Of a stretch of 64,000 nt of DNA, positions 10,554-22,578 are shown one piece after another. The notes below the pieces were generated by a model, which had not been told where the DNA came from, did no database searches, and worked only from the letters and a program-made list of their open reading frames with translations. Origin of the DNA: Lathyrus oleraceus (taxonomy: Eukaryota; Streptophyta; Magnoliopsida; Fabales; Fabaceae); the NCBI RefSeq assembly GCF_024323335.1, contig NC_066579.1:244029068-244093067 (forward strand), written 5' to 3'. The position numbers and the translations under genes were made by a program. Every line of letters starts with the position of its first letter. Within the stretch, counting starts at the first letter, position 1.

Positions 10554-12247
10554 CCCCAACTCCAGAACGAAAAGGGGAGGAGGAAAGAGGACGAAAACAG
10601 AAGGAGGACGGACGGAAACCCTAGCATAGAAACCCTGGAGAGTAGCCCAGAGAAGTCGGAGTGAAGAAACCCTGACGGCCTCTCATCCGCACCGAAGTTA
10701 CCGCCGCCCAACTCAACCCGATACCAAAAGTGACTTGCCAATTCAGCATTACCACTCCATTGCAAACAGGTTTGTGTATCATTATTGTTTTATGCTTCCA
10801 ATTTGTAAATCTCTAAATACATAATGCATCATGATTGAATTTTTGGATATGTAATTAGACTTTGCATGTGAATTCCAGTACGCCTGGATATCCTGAGTGT
10901 TTGACCATATTTTTTCTGTAATTGAATGCAATAAGGCATGCAGCATGCTGAGATCATACTGTTCTGAAATTCAAAACCCGCAGCCGCTCGCTAGCACATC
11001 GCTAAGCGAGCATGTAGCGAGCATTCGCTAGGCCCTCGCTAGGCGAGGCAGAGGCGAACGGGACAGCCGCTGATATTTGTTATGTCCTATGCGTAACCTG
11101 ATTTATTCTATGTTAATTATGCACTGTTTTGCCTGACATTCATGCTGCTGTGTTTTCTTTTGCGGTGTAATCCTCGATTGCACCCTGATTGGTATTCTAA
11201 CCCGTTTGCTGAATTTTGTAAAGGTTCACATATCCCAGGAAAAGAGTGCTGTTTAGGCCTTCCACTTTATTTGTGGGATACCCTTATGAAGATCCACCCT
11301 AAATTGCTTAATTAATTTTAATGTATTAATTTTAATGTATTAATTTTAATGTATTGATTTTAATGTGGAGATTCATCCTAATCACCTAATTGACTTTAAA
11401 ATATGACCTTTAAACATGTGATTTTGGACCTCTCTTTGCTGCCCTACGGTATTACGGTATAACGGTCATGTCCCGCGAATGTAGGGATACACTTAGCAAA
11501 GACCCTTCGGTTAAATCATCATAAAATAAATCATGGTCCCTCGGATGTTGCTTTCGAAAATACGATTTTGTCCCTCGATGACCCTTCGGTGTAGCCTACG
11601 GTTAAATGATGATCGTCCCTTCGAATGCTAAGGTATCCTTACAACTGTTGCCTTCAATGACCTATCGATGACCCTACGATGACCCTTAAACATCCAAAGG
11701 GTAAAATTACTTACTTCTCAATAGTAAGGACAGTTTTACCCTCATAAGGATAGGAAGCGTTCATAACGACCTTAGGAAGGTATAACTCTCAATTGCTGGA
11801 TCATAACCTAAAACATTTCCCACCCCTCACACTTTGCAAATCCTAGAAAATCACCACTTGGTATACATTCATACTGGAATCATTACCAAGTTACATTTTT
11901 CTAAACCGTTTTCAAAATCAAACGAGATAAATACTTTGTATACATTCATACGAGAATCATTACAAAGTTAAACTCTCTTTTCGAAACATTTTTAAACAAT
12001 TCACCAACACTTTTCAGACAAAAATATAAGTGATCCAGCAATTAAGAGCCCATGGATAACCATGGATACAAAGGGTGCTAACACCTTCCCTTTGTATAAT
12101 GTACCTCCCGAACCCAAAATCTATTGAGGTCTTTCCTGTTCTTTTCCACCTTTCCTTATTGGATAAAAGAAAAGTCGGTGGCGACTCTTGCTATCCGCGA
12201 CATTGCGATAAAAAGCAAAACACTCCAAGTCAGTTCACCGTATGACA

Positions 12248-13486
12248 ATAAGCCATGGTATCACGATATCAAGTGTTTTCTCCAAAGTCAGACTTACCCG
12301 CCTGGGGTATCTGTTAAAGATAAGAAGACTTTGAGGAGATTATATGGCAGTTTCTACCTTAATGGCGATGTGCTTTATAAGAGGAATTTTGACATGGTTC
12401 TGCTCAAATGCGTGGATAGACACGAAGCAGACCTGTTGATGACTGAAGTCCATGAGGGTTCATTTGGTACTCATTCCAATGGACATGCCATGGCAAAGAA
12501 GATGTTGAGAGCAGGCTACTATTGGCTGACAATGGAGTCTGACTACTGCAAATATGTGAAGAAATGCCACAAGTGTCAGATTTATGCGGATAAGATTCAT
12601 ATTCCCCCGACACTTCTGAATGTTATTTCCTCACCATGGCCTTTCTCCATGTGGGGAATTGACATGATTGGCATGATTGAACCAAAGGCGTCAAACGGTC
12701 ACCGTTTTATTCTCGTAGCTATTGATTACTTCACCAAGTGGGTTGAAGCGGCATCATATGCGAATGTGACCAGGCAGGTGGTTGTGAAGTTTATCAAGAA
12801 CCAGCTTATATGCCGATATGGTGTGCCCGATAGGATCATTACTGATAATGGATCTAATTTGAACAACAAGATGATGAAAGAGTTGTGTAGCGAGTTCAAG
12901 ATTGTACATCATAATTCTTCTCCCTATAGACCCAAGATGAATGGGGTTGTTGAGGCTGCTAACAAGAATATCAAGAAGATTATCCAGAAGATGGTTGTTA
13001 TGTACAAAGATTGGCATGAGATGTTTCCATTTGCTCTGCATGGTTATCGTACATCTGTCCGCACTTCCACAGGGGCAACCACTTTTTCTCTTGTATATGG
13101 CATGGAGGTTGTGCTCCCCGTGGAGGTTGAGATCCCATCAATGAGAGTCTTGATGGAAGCCAAGTTGACTGAGGCTGAATGGGTTCAGAGCCGGTACGAC
13201 CAGTTGAATTTGATTGAAGAAAAAAGATTAACTGCCATGTGCCATGGTCAGTTGTATCAGCAAAGGATGAAGAAAGCCTTTGATAGGAAGGTCAAGCCTC
13301 GTGTGCTCCGAGAAGGTGACCTCGTGCTCAAGAAAGTCTTGTCTTTCGCGCCCGATTCCAGGGGCAAGTGGACTCCAAACTATGAAGGTCCATATGCTGT
13401 TAAGAGAGCCTTTTCAGGCGGTGCTTTGATGCTTACAACTATAGATGGTCCATATTTCAGATGCAGTCAAGAAATACTTTGCCTAA
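12248..13486 (+). pseudogene. pol: Ogre pol, part 2: integrase (element B)
   Basis: An open frame resumes right after G. It shows the zinc-binding region (HEGSFGTHSNGH ... CHKCQIY), a complete core with Asp in WGIDMIG, Asp in IITDNGSN and Glu in VEAANKN, and the C-terminal GKWTPNYEGPYAVKRAFSGG region. Integrase joins the cDNA to chromosomal DNA. The domain has no internal stop but is separated from RT by the LTR insertion. A deletion of about 14 bases near 13452 shifts the last codons away from the usual end (compare DAVKKYFA in D), so the frame runs on to 13503. Confidence 0.9.
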
Positions 13487-13507
13487 AAATAAAAACAGAA
13501 TAGCTCG

Positions 13508-13665
13508 CTAAGTTGAAAACCCGAAAGGGAGACTTAGGCAAAAATGAGCGTCTCGGTGGATTGAAAACCCGAAAGGGTGGTCCAGGAAAAAGTAGAGACA
13601 TAAAAATGAATATATATATCCCGCTATATTGAGTACCTCACCCTGGGGCAATCTAGGCAAACATT
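13508..13665 (+). promoter_or_regulatory. Post-integrase GAAA-tetraloop modules (element B)
   Basis: CTAAGT (13508) pairs with ACTTAG (13532-13537) around CCC-GAAA-GGG. TGGAT (13557) pairs with GTCCA (13580-13584, one G-T wobble) around CCC-GAAA-GGG. A third, partly decayed stem near 13625-13655 ends in CAATCTAGGCAAA. The same series follows pol in A and D. Confidence 0.6.
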
Positions 13666-16580
13666 CGGGATTTGGAAGTAACTGCATCCTGACAAGACTT
13701 TGTTCTATAGCTGTCATCTGTCAAAGATTCTCGCTCAGTCATCGTCAACTGAAGCTTCAAATACATTGGATTCGGAGTTGGTGGAGAAATGGTCATTATG
13801 TTCAATGTAGCCGTTTTTCCAATATATATCACCAATTTCAAATTTGTAAAGATCCATGGAGTCTCGCCATTTGCGGACTACCATTATATCAAATAAATTT
13901 GAGCCTTTATCCAATTCTTTGCACTCTCATTTGTTTCTGCTTAACAAATGTTTGCATGTTTTAATTGATAAATATCATTATTTTAAACAAATAAAGTTTT
14001 TATAAACTATTTTTAAACAAAGTGAACATTCACAATGACTGAAAGGATAAATGAAATGTCTTCAGTGCTCTCCCAAGGATAGTATGATCTCCCAAAGGGT
14101 AAGACATTTGTTCATATTTTGGCATGTTTGTATCCTCTTCATCATCTTTCAGGTTGTCTCCCCAGCGAGTGCAGAAAGAATAAAACGTTATCAGATCCCC
14201 AGAGAGTCTGGAGTTTTGGCCTCGATCTTTTAAAGATGTGTATACCTCTATATCAGGCACTAGCATTTGTGTTTTATCAATTATATGGTTGTCATCCCTT
14301 GTGTGAACTGACCTAAAATCCCTTAAAAATTGATAAAAGTTGATATGCTACCTATTCAGGAGGAAGTTGGTCTTTCCCCAGTATGAGTAGAAGTCCTCAG
14401 CGGAGTAAGCATGTGTTCCCTGCAAAGCTATCTTTCAGATATCTCCTCAGCAGTAGTTGCCTAGAGCAGTTGGTGAAGGGTTTGTTCCCCTTTTCATCCC
14501 TAGCATAGCACGTGTTGACGTAGGATTCGTTTCCAATTCCCTCAGCCAGGGCAGTCTCCTTTGAGTTTGCCTACAGCTCATCCCCAGTTGGGTCGCCTAC
14601 AGTCCATCCCCAATGGAGTTGCCTGATCCTAGCTTGACATTTGTATCCCCTCCATGATTGAAGATTCTTCCAGTATCGGATGGTGATGAGGAAGATGTGT
14701 TATTTCCTTCCCCAGCGGAGCAAATGGTTCTCTCTCCCCTTAGCAGAGATGTCTCTTCAGCGGTTAGAAGGGAGTATTTTGATGAGTATTTGTTTGGTGG
14801 TTGTTCCCCATAGAGTTTCACATCATTTCCTTGATAAATTCCCCAGTAGAGTTTCTTCTACGACGGATCTTATCGGTATCTTGTCACCTGGTCCCCGAGA
14901 ATTGTTGGAATATCCCCGGCAATCGGAGGCGGTAACTCTGCATGTTCCCCATCTATGACTTTGCCTATCCTTAGCGGTGGTCTGTGTCTCCTGGTATTTG
15001 ATGCTCCCCACCAGATTTTATTTCTCCTATGGGCCTGGCTGCTTTTTTGAGATGTTATACTGGATGTCCGTCCATTGATTCTCGGACCTGTTTGTGTTAG
15101 ATATGTCTGTCTGTCAGCATTAATCATACATAAACCACGCATATACATGCATTCAGATATTCATGTTGCATTCTTTGCCATATATCTTTGCTTGTTGTCT
15201 CCTGCTATTGGTGAAATATCCATCCCTAAGCAGATGTTTGAGTCAGCCCCATAGGTAGAAAGTGTCTATCTTTCCTTCTATATTCCCCACTGAGTCATGT
15301 CCTCGTGGATGATTTTTGTTTCAGTTTCCTCCCCAGTTATGTATTGGGATGGAATTACTCCCCTAAGTTATATCCTCATCGGGTTGAGTCTTGTTTGATT
15401 GTGTCTAGACTAACTCCTTTCTTGCAGTTTCCTGCGGGTTAGTTGTTCAATTGCTCAGTAACCATTAATTGTCCATCTTTTCCCTAGTGGATCTAGTGGC
15501 CTTCTACCTATTAACCGGTAGTTATAAGTCATATATCTATGGTTTTCTACCCAGTAACCGGTAGATGTAATCCCCTCTTTGATGGTTATCTTTATCCAAT
15601 ATTCGGTATTGATATTCCTCCGCTTTCGAGTATACCACCCAATAACCTGTGGTATATCTCCTGGATAATTGCTTTTGTTAGGCAATTCATCCCCCGGTGA
15701 GTCATCTTTCATTTACCCTTGTTTGGTAATGATTATTTCTCCTTTTTGATTGGTCATCATTTTATACCCAGTAACCGGTATCCCGATGTCCTTTCTTTTC
15801 GGTCGATTTATCCTTTATTAACCCAGTAACCGGTTGTGGATAATCTTACATGCGAGTATGTTATCTATGTTATGACGGTAATAGATAATATATCTCATGC
15901 GCTCTTCAGTCGAAGTCTTTTTCTTCCCCAATTGAGTAAGATTCGTATTTCCTTATGGAATCGAATGTCCATCTTGTAGGTCGAGTTTACTTTTTCAGCC
16001 CTCCCTTCGGATGATGAGTGTCTTGGATGTGTTCCCAATTCACGCCTGGTTGGTCACCTATTATATGCCCAGTAACCGGTATCTCGGGTGTTCCTTCCTT
16101 CTTCTCCCTATTATGACTTTTTTCCCCTATGGAGTTAGATTTTCCTGAGTTGAGATGTGCCTTTTGGGTCCTCCTCAGATGTTTCGGATGATTGATATCT
16201 CTCACCCTTATACCGGTCTTAGATATTCCTCCTTCCTGAGCGTGTTGTTCTCTCACCCAGTAACCGGTGTTTTGATAACATGTCTTGCTTTGAGTTTATT
16301 ACCCGGTAGCCGGTAATATCTCGTTGTGTCTTCCTCAACTGAGTCCTTTGTGGACATCTCAGTCTGAGTCCGGATTTTTATCCGATGTATCCTTTGAGGA
16401 TAGTTTTGATGTATTGGCATATTCCCTAATACATGCATCCTTGCGTCAGCTCGAGTCTTTCCATCGATCTATTTTTGTGGAATCCCTTCGAGTCTCCCAG
16501 CAAGTTTTCAAGTCGTGACCTGCTCACGCATTTTTACCTTATTTCCCCCCAGAGTCTCTGTCTTAGTGAGTGTGTTACTC
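13666..16580 (+). other. Element B 3' spacer with hairpin array
   Basis: No protein is encoded. The first part (to about 15480) is rich in CCCCAG(C/T)AGAGT phrases shared with D. From 15504 to 16317 there are about ten short hairpins with a constant loop and changing stems, e.g. CTACC/GGTAG (15504, 15547), TATACCAC/GTGGTATA (15631), ATACC/GGTAT (15764), AACC/GGTT (15820), CACC/GGTG (16254), ATTACC/GGTAAT (16298). An 11-bp hairpin stands at 15857-15892. Element C starts at 16581, after TACTC. Confidence 0.75.
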
Positions 16581-16770
16581 TGTAGCGGGGTATTCGTTAC
16601 CATTGGAGATATTGACTAAATCCAAGGTAAATCATACAAAGTCGAGTCGCCACCGCACTTCTATTTATCCAAAGGAATGGTTAGAAAGCGAGCAAAAACC
16701 TAATAGTTTTAACAAAAATTAGTAAAAGAAACAGAGATCTGGGTAAGGGGGTTGGTTATGCAATGGGAAG
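16581..16770 (-). mobile_element. Element C 3' LTR, distal piece (LTR 3' end)
   Basis: Reverse complement of the last 190 bases of an Ogre LTR; it begins TGTAGCGGGG, i.e. the ...CCCCGCTACA end of D's LTR reversed. It is broken at GGAAG (16766-16770) by solo LTR E and resumes at 30374. Together with the other two pieces it makes an LTR of about 4.9 kb. Confidence 0.9.
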
Positions 16771-18016
16771 TGTAACACCTCAAAATTTGCCCTCCTCTCT
16801 TGGGACTAGTTTAGCATTTTGCATTTCATGTTTTAGGACATTAGGCATTTGCATTGTTGCATATCATCTGAAATAAGCAGGCCATCCTCCAAAGTCTTTC
16901 TCAGAAGATGAAGAAGTTGTCTGGTTCAAGCCTAAGGGTTTTCATGAATTGATGATCAGCCATCTCAGGGTATGGGCTTCAGTTAGGGTTTCCTGATCTT
17001 TCAAAGGCCTTGAGTAGTGTCTTGGTTGCAAGGATATATTACCATCATCATGGTTTTATTCTCCTCAAGGGCTTTACTGTACATGTTCAAGTTCCTTTGG
17101 ATTAGGGTTTTGACCTCTGGTCAACCCTAATCAATGGAATTCTTCCAACCAGGGATTCTCAAGGAGGTGAAGTATTCTATTGAGATGGAGATCACATGGT
17201 TATGTGGAGAAGCTTATGTGAGCTAGGGTTTCATTTCTGAGCCAATTCCTCAAGTGGTTGAGGCTCAAGCTGATCAGAGCATGTCAAGGTCATCTGAGGA
17301 CCTATACAATCAATTGTGTAAGAGCTGAGGGCTTTGAGGTGGGGAATTGAGTTTCAACACCCCAGTCATGTTCAAAAGAGGTTCATTTGTCATTTCAAAC
17401 ATATATCTTGAAGATTTTTAAGTCAGAGCAAAAGTTTCCCAAAATGGAAAGTGACTTGTAATTGAAAGTTTCCAAAAATGGCAAGTTTTTGGTCCACATT
17501 CAACTTGACTTTCCAACATCAAAGAAGCTTCAATTGAATTTTTGGTGAACATGAAAGTTGAAGATCTTTCTCTCCTCTTTCCAAAAAGTCCAAGATCATG
17601 ATCATCTGATGAATGGTTGAAGAATTATGGCCAAAGGATGACAAAGTGCACATGGAAGTTCAACATATCATAACTTTTGATCCAAAAAATGGAGTCACTC
17701 TTTTTGCAAAATGCTTCTCATGACCTATATTTTCCAAATCAAGCATTGCATTGCATGAAAAAAGTTCAAATGATCAAATGTCCATTCAAGTGCATTTTAG
17801 AGGGAAAATGAGGAATTTAAATTTGGTGCATCACATGAGTAAAATACCACTTGCATTGTGTTTTGTGGCTGATTTTAAGTGAATCCAAGCATTTGCATGC
17901 TACACGTGGTGCATGGCCTTACAAGCTCATTTTTTTCATTTTTGAAAATTGGTCCATATTTTCTTAATTTTAATTAATCAAGCCTAATATGGATTAGCAT
18001 GGTGATTAGTGAATGA

Positions 18017-18024
18017 TATAAATA
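18017..18024 (+). promoter_or_regulatory. TATA box of LTR E
   Basis: TATAAATA about 1.25 kb into the LTR, followed within 50 bases by AATCATAAC and then the CT-rich leader start, matching the layout of D's LTR. Confidence 0.55.
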
Positions 18025-20418
18025 GTAAATCATAACAGAATTTGCTCATAATCACAATTCTAGATCTAGAATTTTCTTTTCCCTCCAAAATTCTCTCTCA
18101 TTGGATTTCAAAAATTCTCCACACAAGCACACAATTTCTTCATAGATCCTTCATCCTCATGGAATTTGGAGCATGATTCATCCATTTTTCGTGGCAATTG
18201 AGCAAGGTTTGGAGATGTTCAAGTGCATTTGCATATCAATGGAAAGTTCAAATTAAGCAAGATCTAGGCCGTGTCAAGTGTTGATTTGTGCATAGAGCTT
18301 CATAACAAGAGTGGAGAAGGAGATCTGGAGCTGGAGAAGGCTTAACCACAAGGATTTGGTCACTGCAAGTTGTAGGTCTTTGAATGCTGATAATTCTGAT
18401 ATAAATATTGTTGAATTTGGATGAATATTGATGAAGTTATGTTGAATTAAAGTTTAGATCTATGAAATTCTTTGCTTCGATTCAGAAAATCCATGGAGAT
18501 TTAGGCTTAGCTAATAGGATATTTGGAATGTGCGTTCAAAGACCTTTCCAACGATATATATTTTGTTAAATTCTGCACTTGGTGACGGTGGCGCTCCGCC
18601 AGAGACGGCCGGAGAAGACGGTGGAAACCACCGTCCGCCACCGCCTGTTGATTGGCTAGGGTTAGCTCTGAAACGGCGTCGTTTTGGCTAGGTGCTCATG
18701 AACCGTCCAAGCGCTGGTTCGAGTCCTATCGCGCGCATTTGTTTTATTCCATTTGAGTTTTTCTGAGCGTTTGTTTGAATCCCTTGGTCCTGTGTTCGAT
18801 TCCTGCCAGGCGCGTTTGTAAATTTAATTCTGAAGCGCCTTTCTGGACCTGGAAGGCGTTTGTTCGAACCCTGCTTGTGGCACATTCTGATTTTGTATGC
18901 TGATTTCCATTTTCCATTGTTATTTTTTCATTATTTCATGATAATCCATATATTTTCCTTAACTTCAAAAATCCATAAAAAATAGCAAATTAATCCAAAT
19001 TGCTCCCAATTTTTTTTCACTTGATTGTATTGATGTCTATTATTTTTAGATGTCATTTGTGTGATCTGATTGCTTCTGGTTTTTTAATTGAGATTGTATC
19101 TTTGAACATGTATGCAAAACTACCATGCTTCATTCAATTGATTGTGAAATGCTCATTAATTGTCCAATTGCCATGAAATTTAACATGCTTATTCCTAACA
19201 TGTTACAGGATTTTTGAGCTTTTGTTTGGAATTTTTAGCATATTCCATATCTATTTTGGACACATGGATGTATGGTGTGACAATGTGTGTCACACATTTT
19301 GATGTTGCTCTTGTTCATTTTCATATACATGTCAATTGAGCTTTTCTGATTCCAATTTTTTGCATGATGCTTGTATTTAACATGTTGTGTGCACATAAAA
19401 AATTTCATGATCATTGGATTCATTTCTGTTTTAATGTGGATTTTTTATGTTTGATATCCAATTGTGTGCATTGTGATTGCCTTTGCCTTATCTTGTTCAT
19501 TAGATGGCTTTTCTTATTGATTTGGATTTGATCCTTTTTAGGACATGTTCTTACTTGATTAAATGTGCTTCATGTTGAACATCAACTTCTATTTTGACTT
19601 TTTGCTTTGCCTTTGACCCTAGTCTTTGCACTAGTGGTTTGTACTCACCTTTTGAGCTTTGTATTTCAGGTTCAAGCAATTAGCTATAATGGTTGATGTG
19701 ATCTCATTACTTGAGATGCAAGTTACTTTGGTTAACTAACTTTGATTGTGTTGTAGGTCCTTTGGTGGTGAACTCACTTGATTGATTGCCTTTTAGGACT
19801 TGCTTTGTGTACATATTGGAAACCACTGTTGTTGTCTGTTGGTTGTTTGTCTGAATATCCTACTGATTGTTTGGCTTTTGTACAGGTACATTAGTCGCTT
19901 TTAGCTCTTGCTTGAGCTTTGCTTTGACTTGTGGTTGGCATACCACTTAGGTAACCATTCTTTTCTCCATGTAGTTTGGAAGCCCTATCGCTTTTTTGGC
20001 AGGCGTTTGGCTGAAGTCCTCCTTAAGAGGCAATGTCTGTGATTGTTTACTTTCGTGCTAAAGACCTCCTTGTTGAGGCATGGTTACATGTTAAGACCTC
20101 CTAAGTGAAGAGGCAATTGGCAGATAGAAGGGATTTGCAATCAATCCCCTGCTATTCAGTTGAGTCTTTCATTATGCTCGCACTACGTGCTGATGCTTTT
20201 GAATAAACACCCAAAATCTTGTATAGAGTCAGTCAAGTGGAATAGGGTCCCTCATTCTGGACCCCTACACCTTCTTTGTCTTGAGCTCACCCAAGCCAGG
20301 GTTAAGAGCCTGAGGTCTCATTCTCAGTGCCTTTCATCTGCTCACCTTAACTCTCAATGTTAGAGGTTAAGAGCTCCAGATTACCATTGCATTCAGGCTT
20401 GTTTGTCGATGTTGACAT

Positions 20419-22536
20419 TGTAACACCCTTCTAAATACCCCAAAATATTTAATTAAAATAATAACATATCAATCAGAGTAATTATGCCCCGAAGGGTGTC
20501 ACACAATCATTTCACAACAATTATCAAAATATCCTGTCATGCTCATTTATTAAATCAAAATAAGACTCTTTTGCATAATTCGCAGCGGGTACAAAACATC
20601 GACATTCAAATCATGTACTACATTACATGTAAAGTTGAATCAACAACTAAATTAAAACATAGTCAAACATTCCCTCCCGATGTTACATCTACCAGAGCAT
20701 GACCCACTAAGGACGACACTAGACTCCATAGCACTAGCTTCTACTCAACTCACTGCTCGTTACCTGAAAAATAGATGTAAGGGTGAGTTCCTCAATCAAT
20801 ATAATAAGCATTATAGAACAACATGTAATGCTAAGTAAATAACACATCAATTCACCCTAATCAGACTACGCACCCAGCAACGGCAATATCCGTTCAAACA
20901 TCATATTCAACAGTAACATATAGCATATGTATAATCTCAACCATACTCAACATCAACAACGCAACACATAACACATATATAATACTGGAATACATCCATT
21001 CATATTATATGCCATACATTCATTATGCAATGAGACTCCACACATGCGGTACCGACTATTCTTGAACATACAGTTCAAGCTCACCGATCAAATCCAGATA
21101 CGGCTACTAAGCTCACTAGTCCCACTCATTTGAGATCTAATGACTCACTCACCAATTCCTCACCATGGGAATTAGCTACAGCCCCGAAGGCTAGACTATG
21201 CACACTAATCATCTAGTATGCAAACATCAACAACAAACCCACCAAGGTTCACTCACTAATTCCTCACCATGGGAATTAGCTACAGCCCCAAAGGCTAGAA
21301 TAAGCATGCTAATCACCTAGCAATGCAACAACAACAACAACAACAATTCAAGAATAGACATAAGCTCACACTCTAAGCCATAAAACCGTCTATTCACAAA
21401 TGCATACATAACTGATACATTCACAGCATCATGCTTATCATCACACATCATTAATACATTTTATCACAAAAGCATATCACATCATGCCACATAATCAAAT
21501 ACAGTATTAGCACACTCTACTAATACCTATACCACTCAAAACAACGGGAAATGATCCCTGCTACATCATACATCAGCTAAGTACATCACTCAGCCTAAAC
21601 AACCAAAAACTGCACAACAACAGCACAGAAAAATCACAATTCTGCCCATACGCGTATTGCCTATGCCCATACGCGTATTGCCCACGCCTGACCAAATCCA
21701 TACGCGTAATGCCCACTCTCATACGCGTATTGCGCATTTCCTCGCCCAACCCATACGCGTATCACCTGTCTCATACGCGTATGCTACGCGTATCACATTC
21801 CCATACGCGTACCAACAGAGACCAAAACACGCTCAAAATATCATCTTTCTCACCCATACGCGTAAGGCTTCCTCCATACGCGTACCAGCCATCTCATACG
21901 CGTATTGCCTAGTGCCATACGTGTATGACCAGAGACCAGAACTCTCAGATCTGCCATGGCTTTCTCTGCTACGAGATCTACCCAATCCAACCTTCCACCG
22001 TCCAAATTTCACACATAATTCATTCATCTCATCTAACACGAATTATACACTTTCGATTCCAAAATTTTCTAACGTTTCTACCTCTAATTCCTACGAATTT
22101 CCTCAATTTTAATCCCAATTCCGTTCATCCAATATTCTACCAATTCCAGCATGCATCAATCAAATCAGAGGTAAAACAATAGTTTCTTACTACCCAGTAC
22201 ATATCATCCCATAATACCCGTTAATCGATGATAAACCCCCCTTACCTGAGTTAATCCAGCAATCTCTGAGCTCCAAGCTTTTCCTCTTCTCTTGCTCTGC
22301 CTTTTTGCCCTTTTTCCACTTTCAACCGCTTCTCTGTGTTTTCCTTTTCACGTGCAAACCCTTTTTACCAAAAATGGGACTTTTTATTATTCCAACTTAT
22401 TTTATTCCAATAAATAATTATCCCAATAATTATTATTCCAAAATAATAATAATAATAATTCAATTATCTAATTAAATTAATAAACATATTATTAACTTAA
22501 TTTAAATAATTATTATATTATTATCGGGGTGTTACA
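20419..22536 (-). repeat. Element F 3' LTR
   Basis: Reads TGTAACACCCTTC to GGGTGTTACA on the plus strand; the ends are inverted copies of each other (TGTAACACC/GGTGTTACA). It lies downstream of pol for the minus-strand element. Same length as the other LTR. Confidence 0.95.
21649..21927. repeat. Cluster of eleven TACGCGTA palindromes in F 3' LTR
   Basis: The octamer TACGCGTA, usually within CATACGCGTA, occurs eleven times in 280 bases, with a twelfth variant CATACGTGTATG at the end. Some copies extend to 10-12 base palindromes. Spacing is irregular (about 12-40 bases). The apparent 151-codon ORF across it is produced by the repeat and is not a gene. Confidence 0.9.
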
Positions 22537-22537
22537 A

Positions 22538-22550
22538 CTCTCCCCCACTA
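22538..22550 (-). promoter_or_regulatory. Polypurine tract of element F
   Basis: On the minus strand AGTGGGGGAGAGT lies immediately before the 3' LTR, the expected site for plus-strand priming. Confidence 0.85.
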
Positions 22551-22578
22551 AAAGAGTTTTCGTCCTCGAAAACATACC

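Larger units (their letters stand above)
10257..12247 (+). mobile_element. Element G: solo LTR, A family (1,991 bp), duplication ATAAG
   Basis: TGTCATACCCC to GTATGACA, flanked on both sides by ATAAG (10252-10256 and 12248-12252). No internal region is present, so the element was reduced by recombination between its two LTRs. It interrupts B's pol between RNase H and integrase; the codons on each side are contiguous in D. Similar to the LTR of A but clearly diverged, and it lacks A's poly-A/TTAA tract. Confidence 0.93.

Noticed and set aside
12124..12252. N-terminal extension of the B integrase frame
   Set aside because: These codons are the end of solo LTR G; the integrase sequence begins after the ATAAG duplication.
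18688..18885. Possible tRNA or gene fragment in the GC-richer part of E
   Set aside because: No cloverleaf or protein similarity. The phrase resembles the U3/leader of other LTRs here, e.g. GGAGAAGACG near 34090 and 56560.
21657..22112. 151-codon open frame in the F LTR (and its twin at 28312-28767)
   Set aside because: It is created by the repeated CATACGCGTA word, lies in an LTR on the strand opposite to the element, and matches no family. Its presence in both LTRs is simply LTR duplication.
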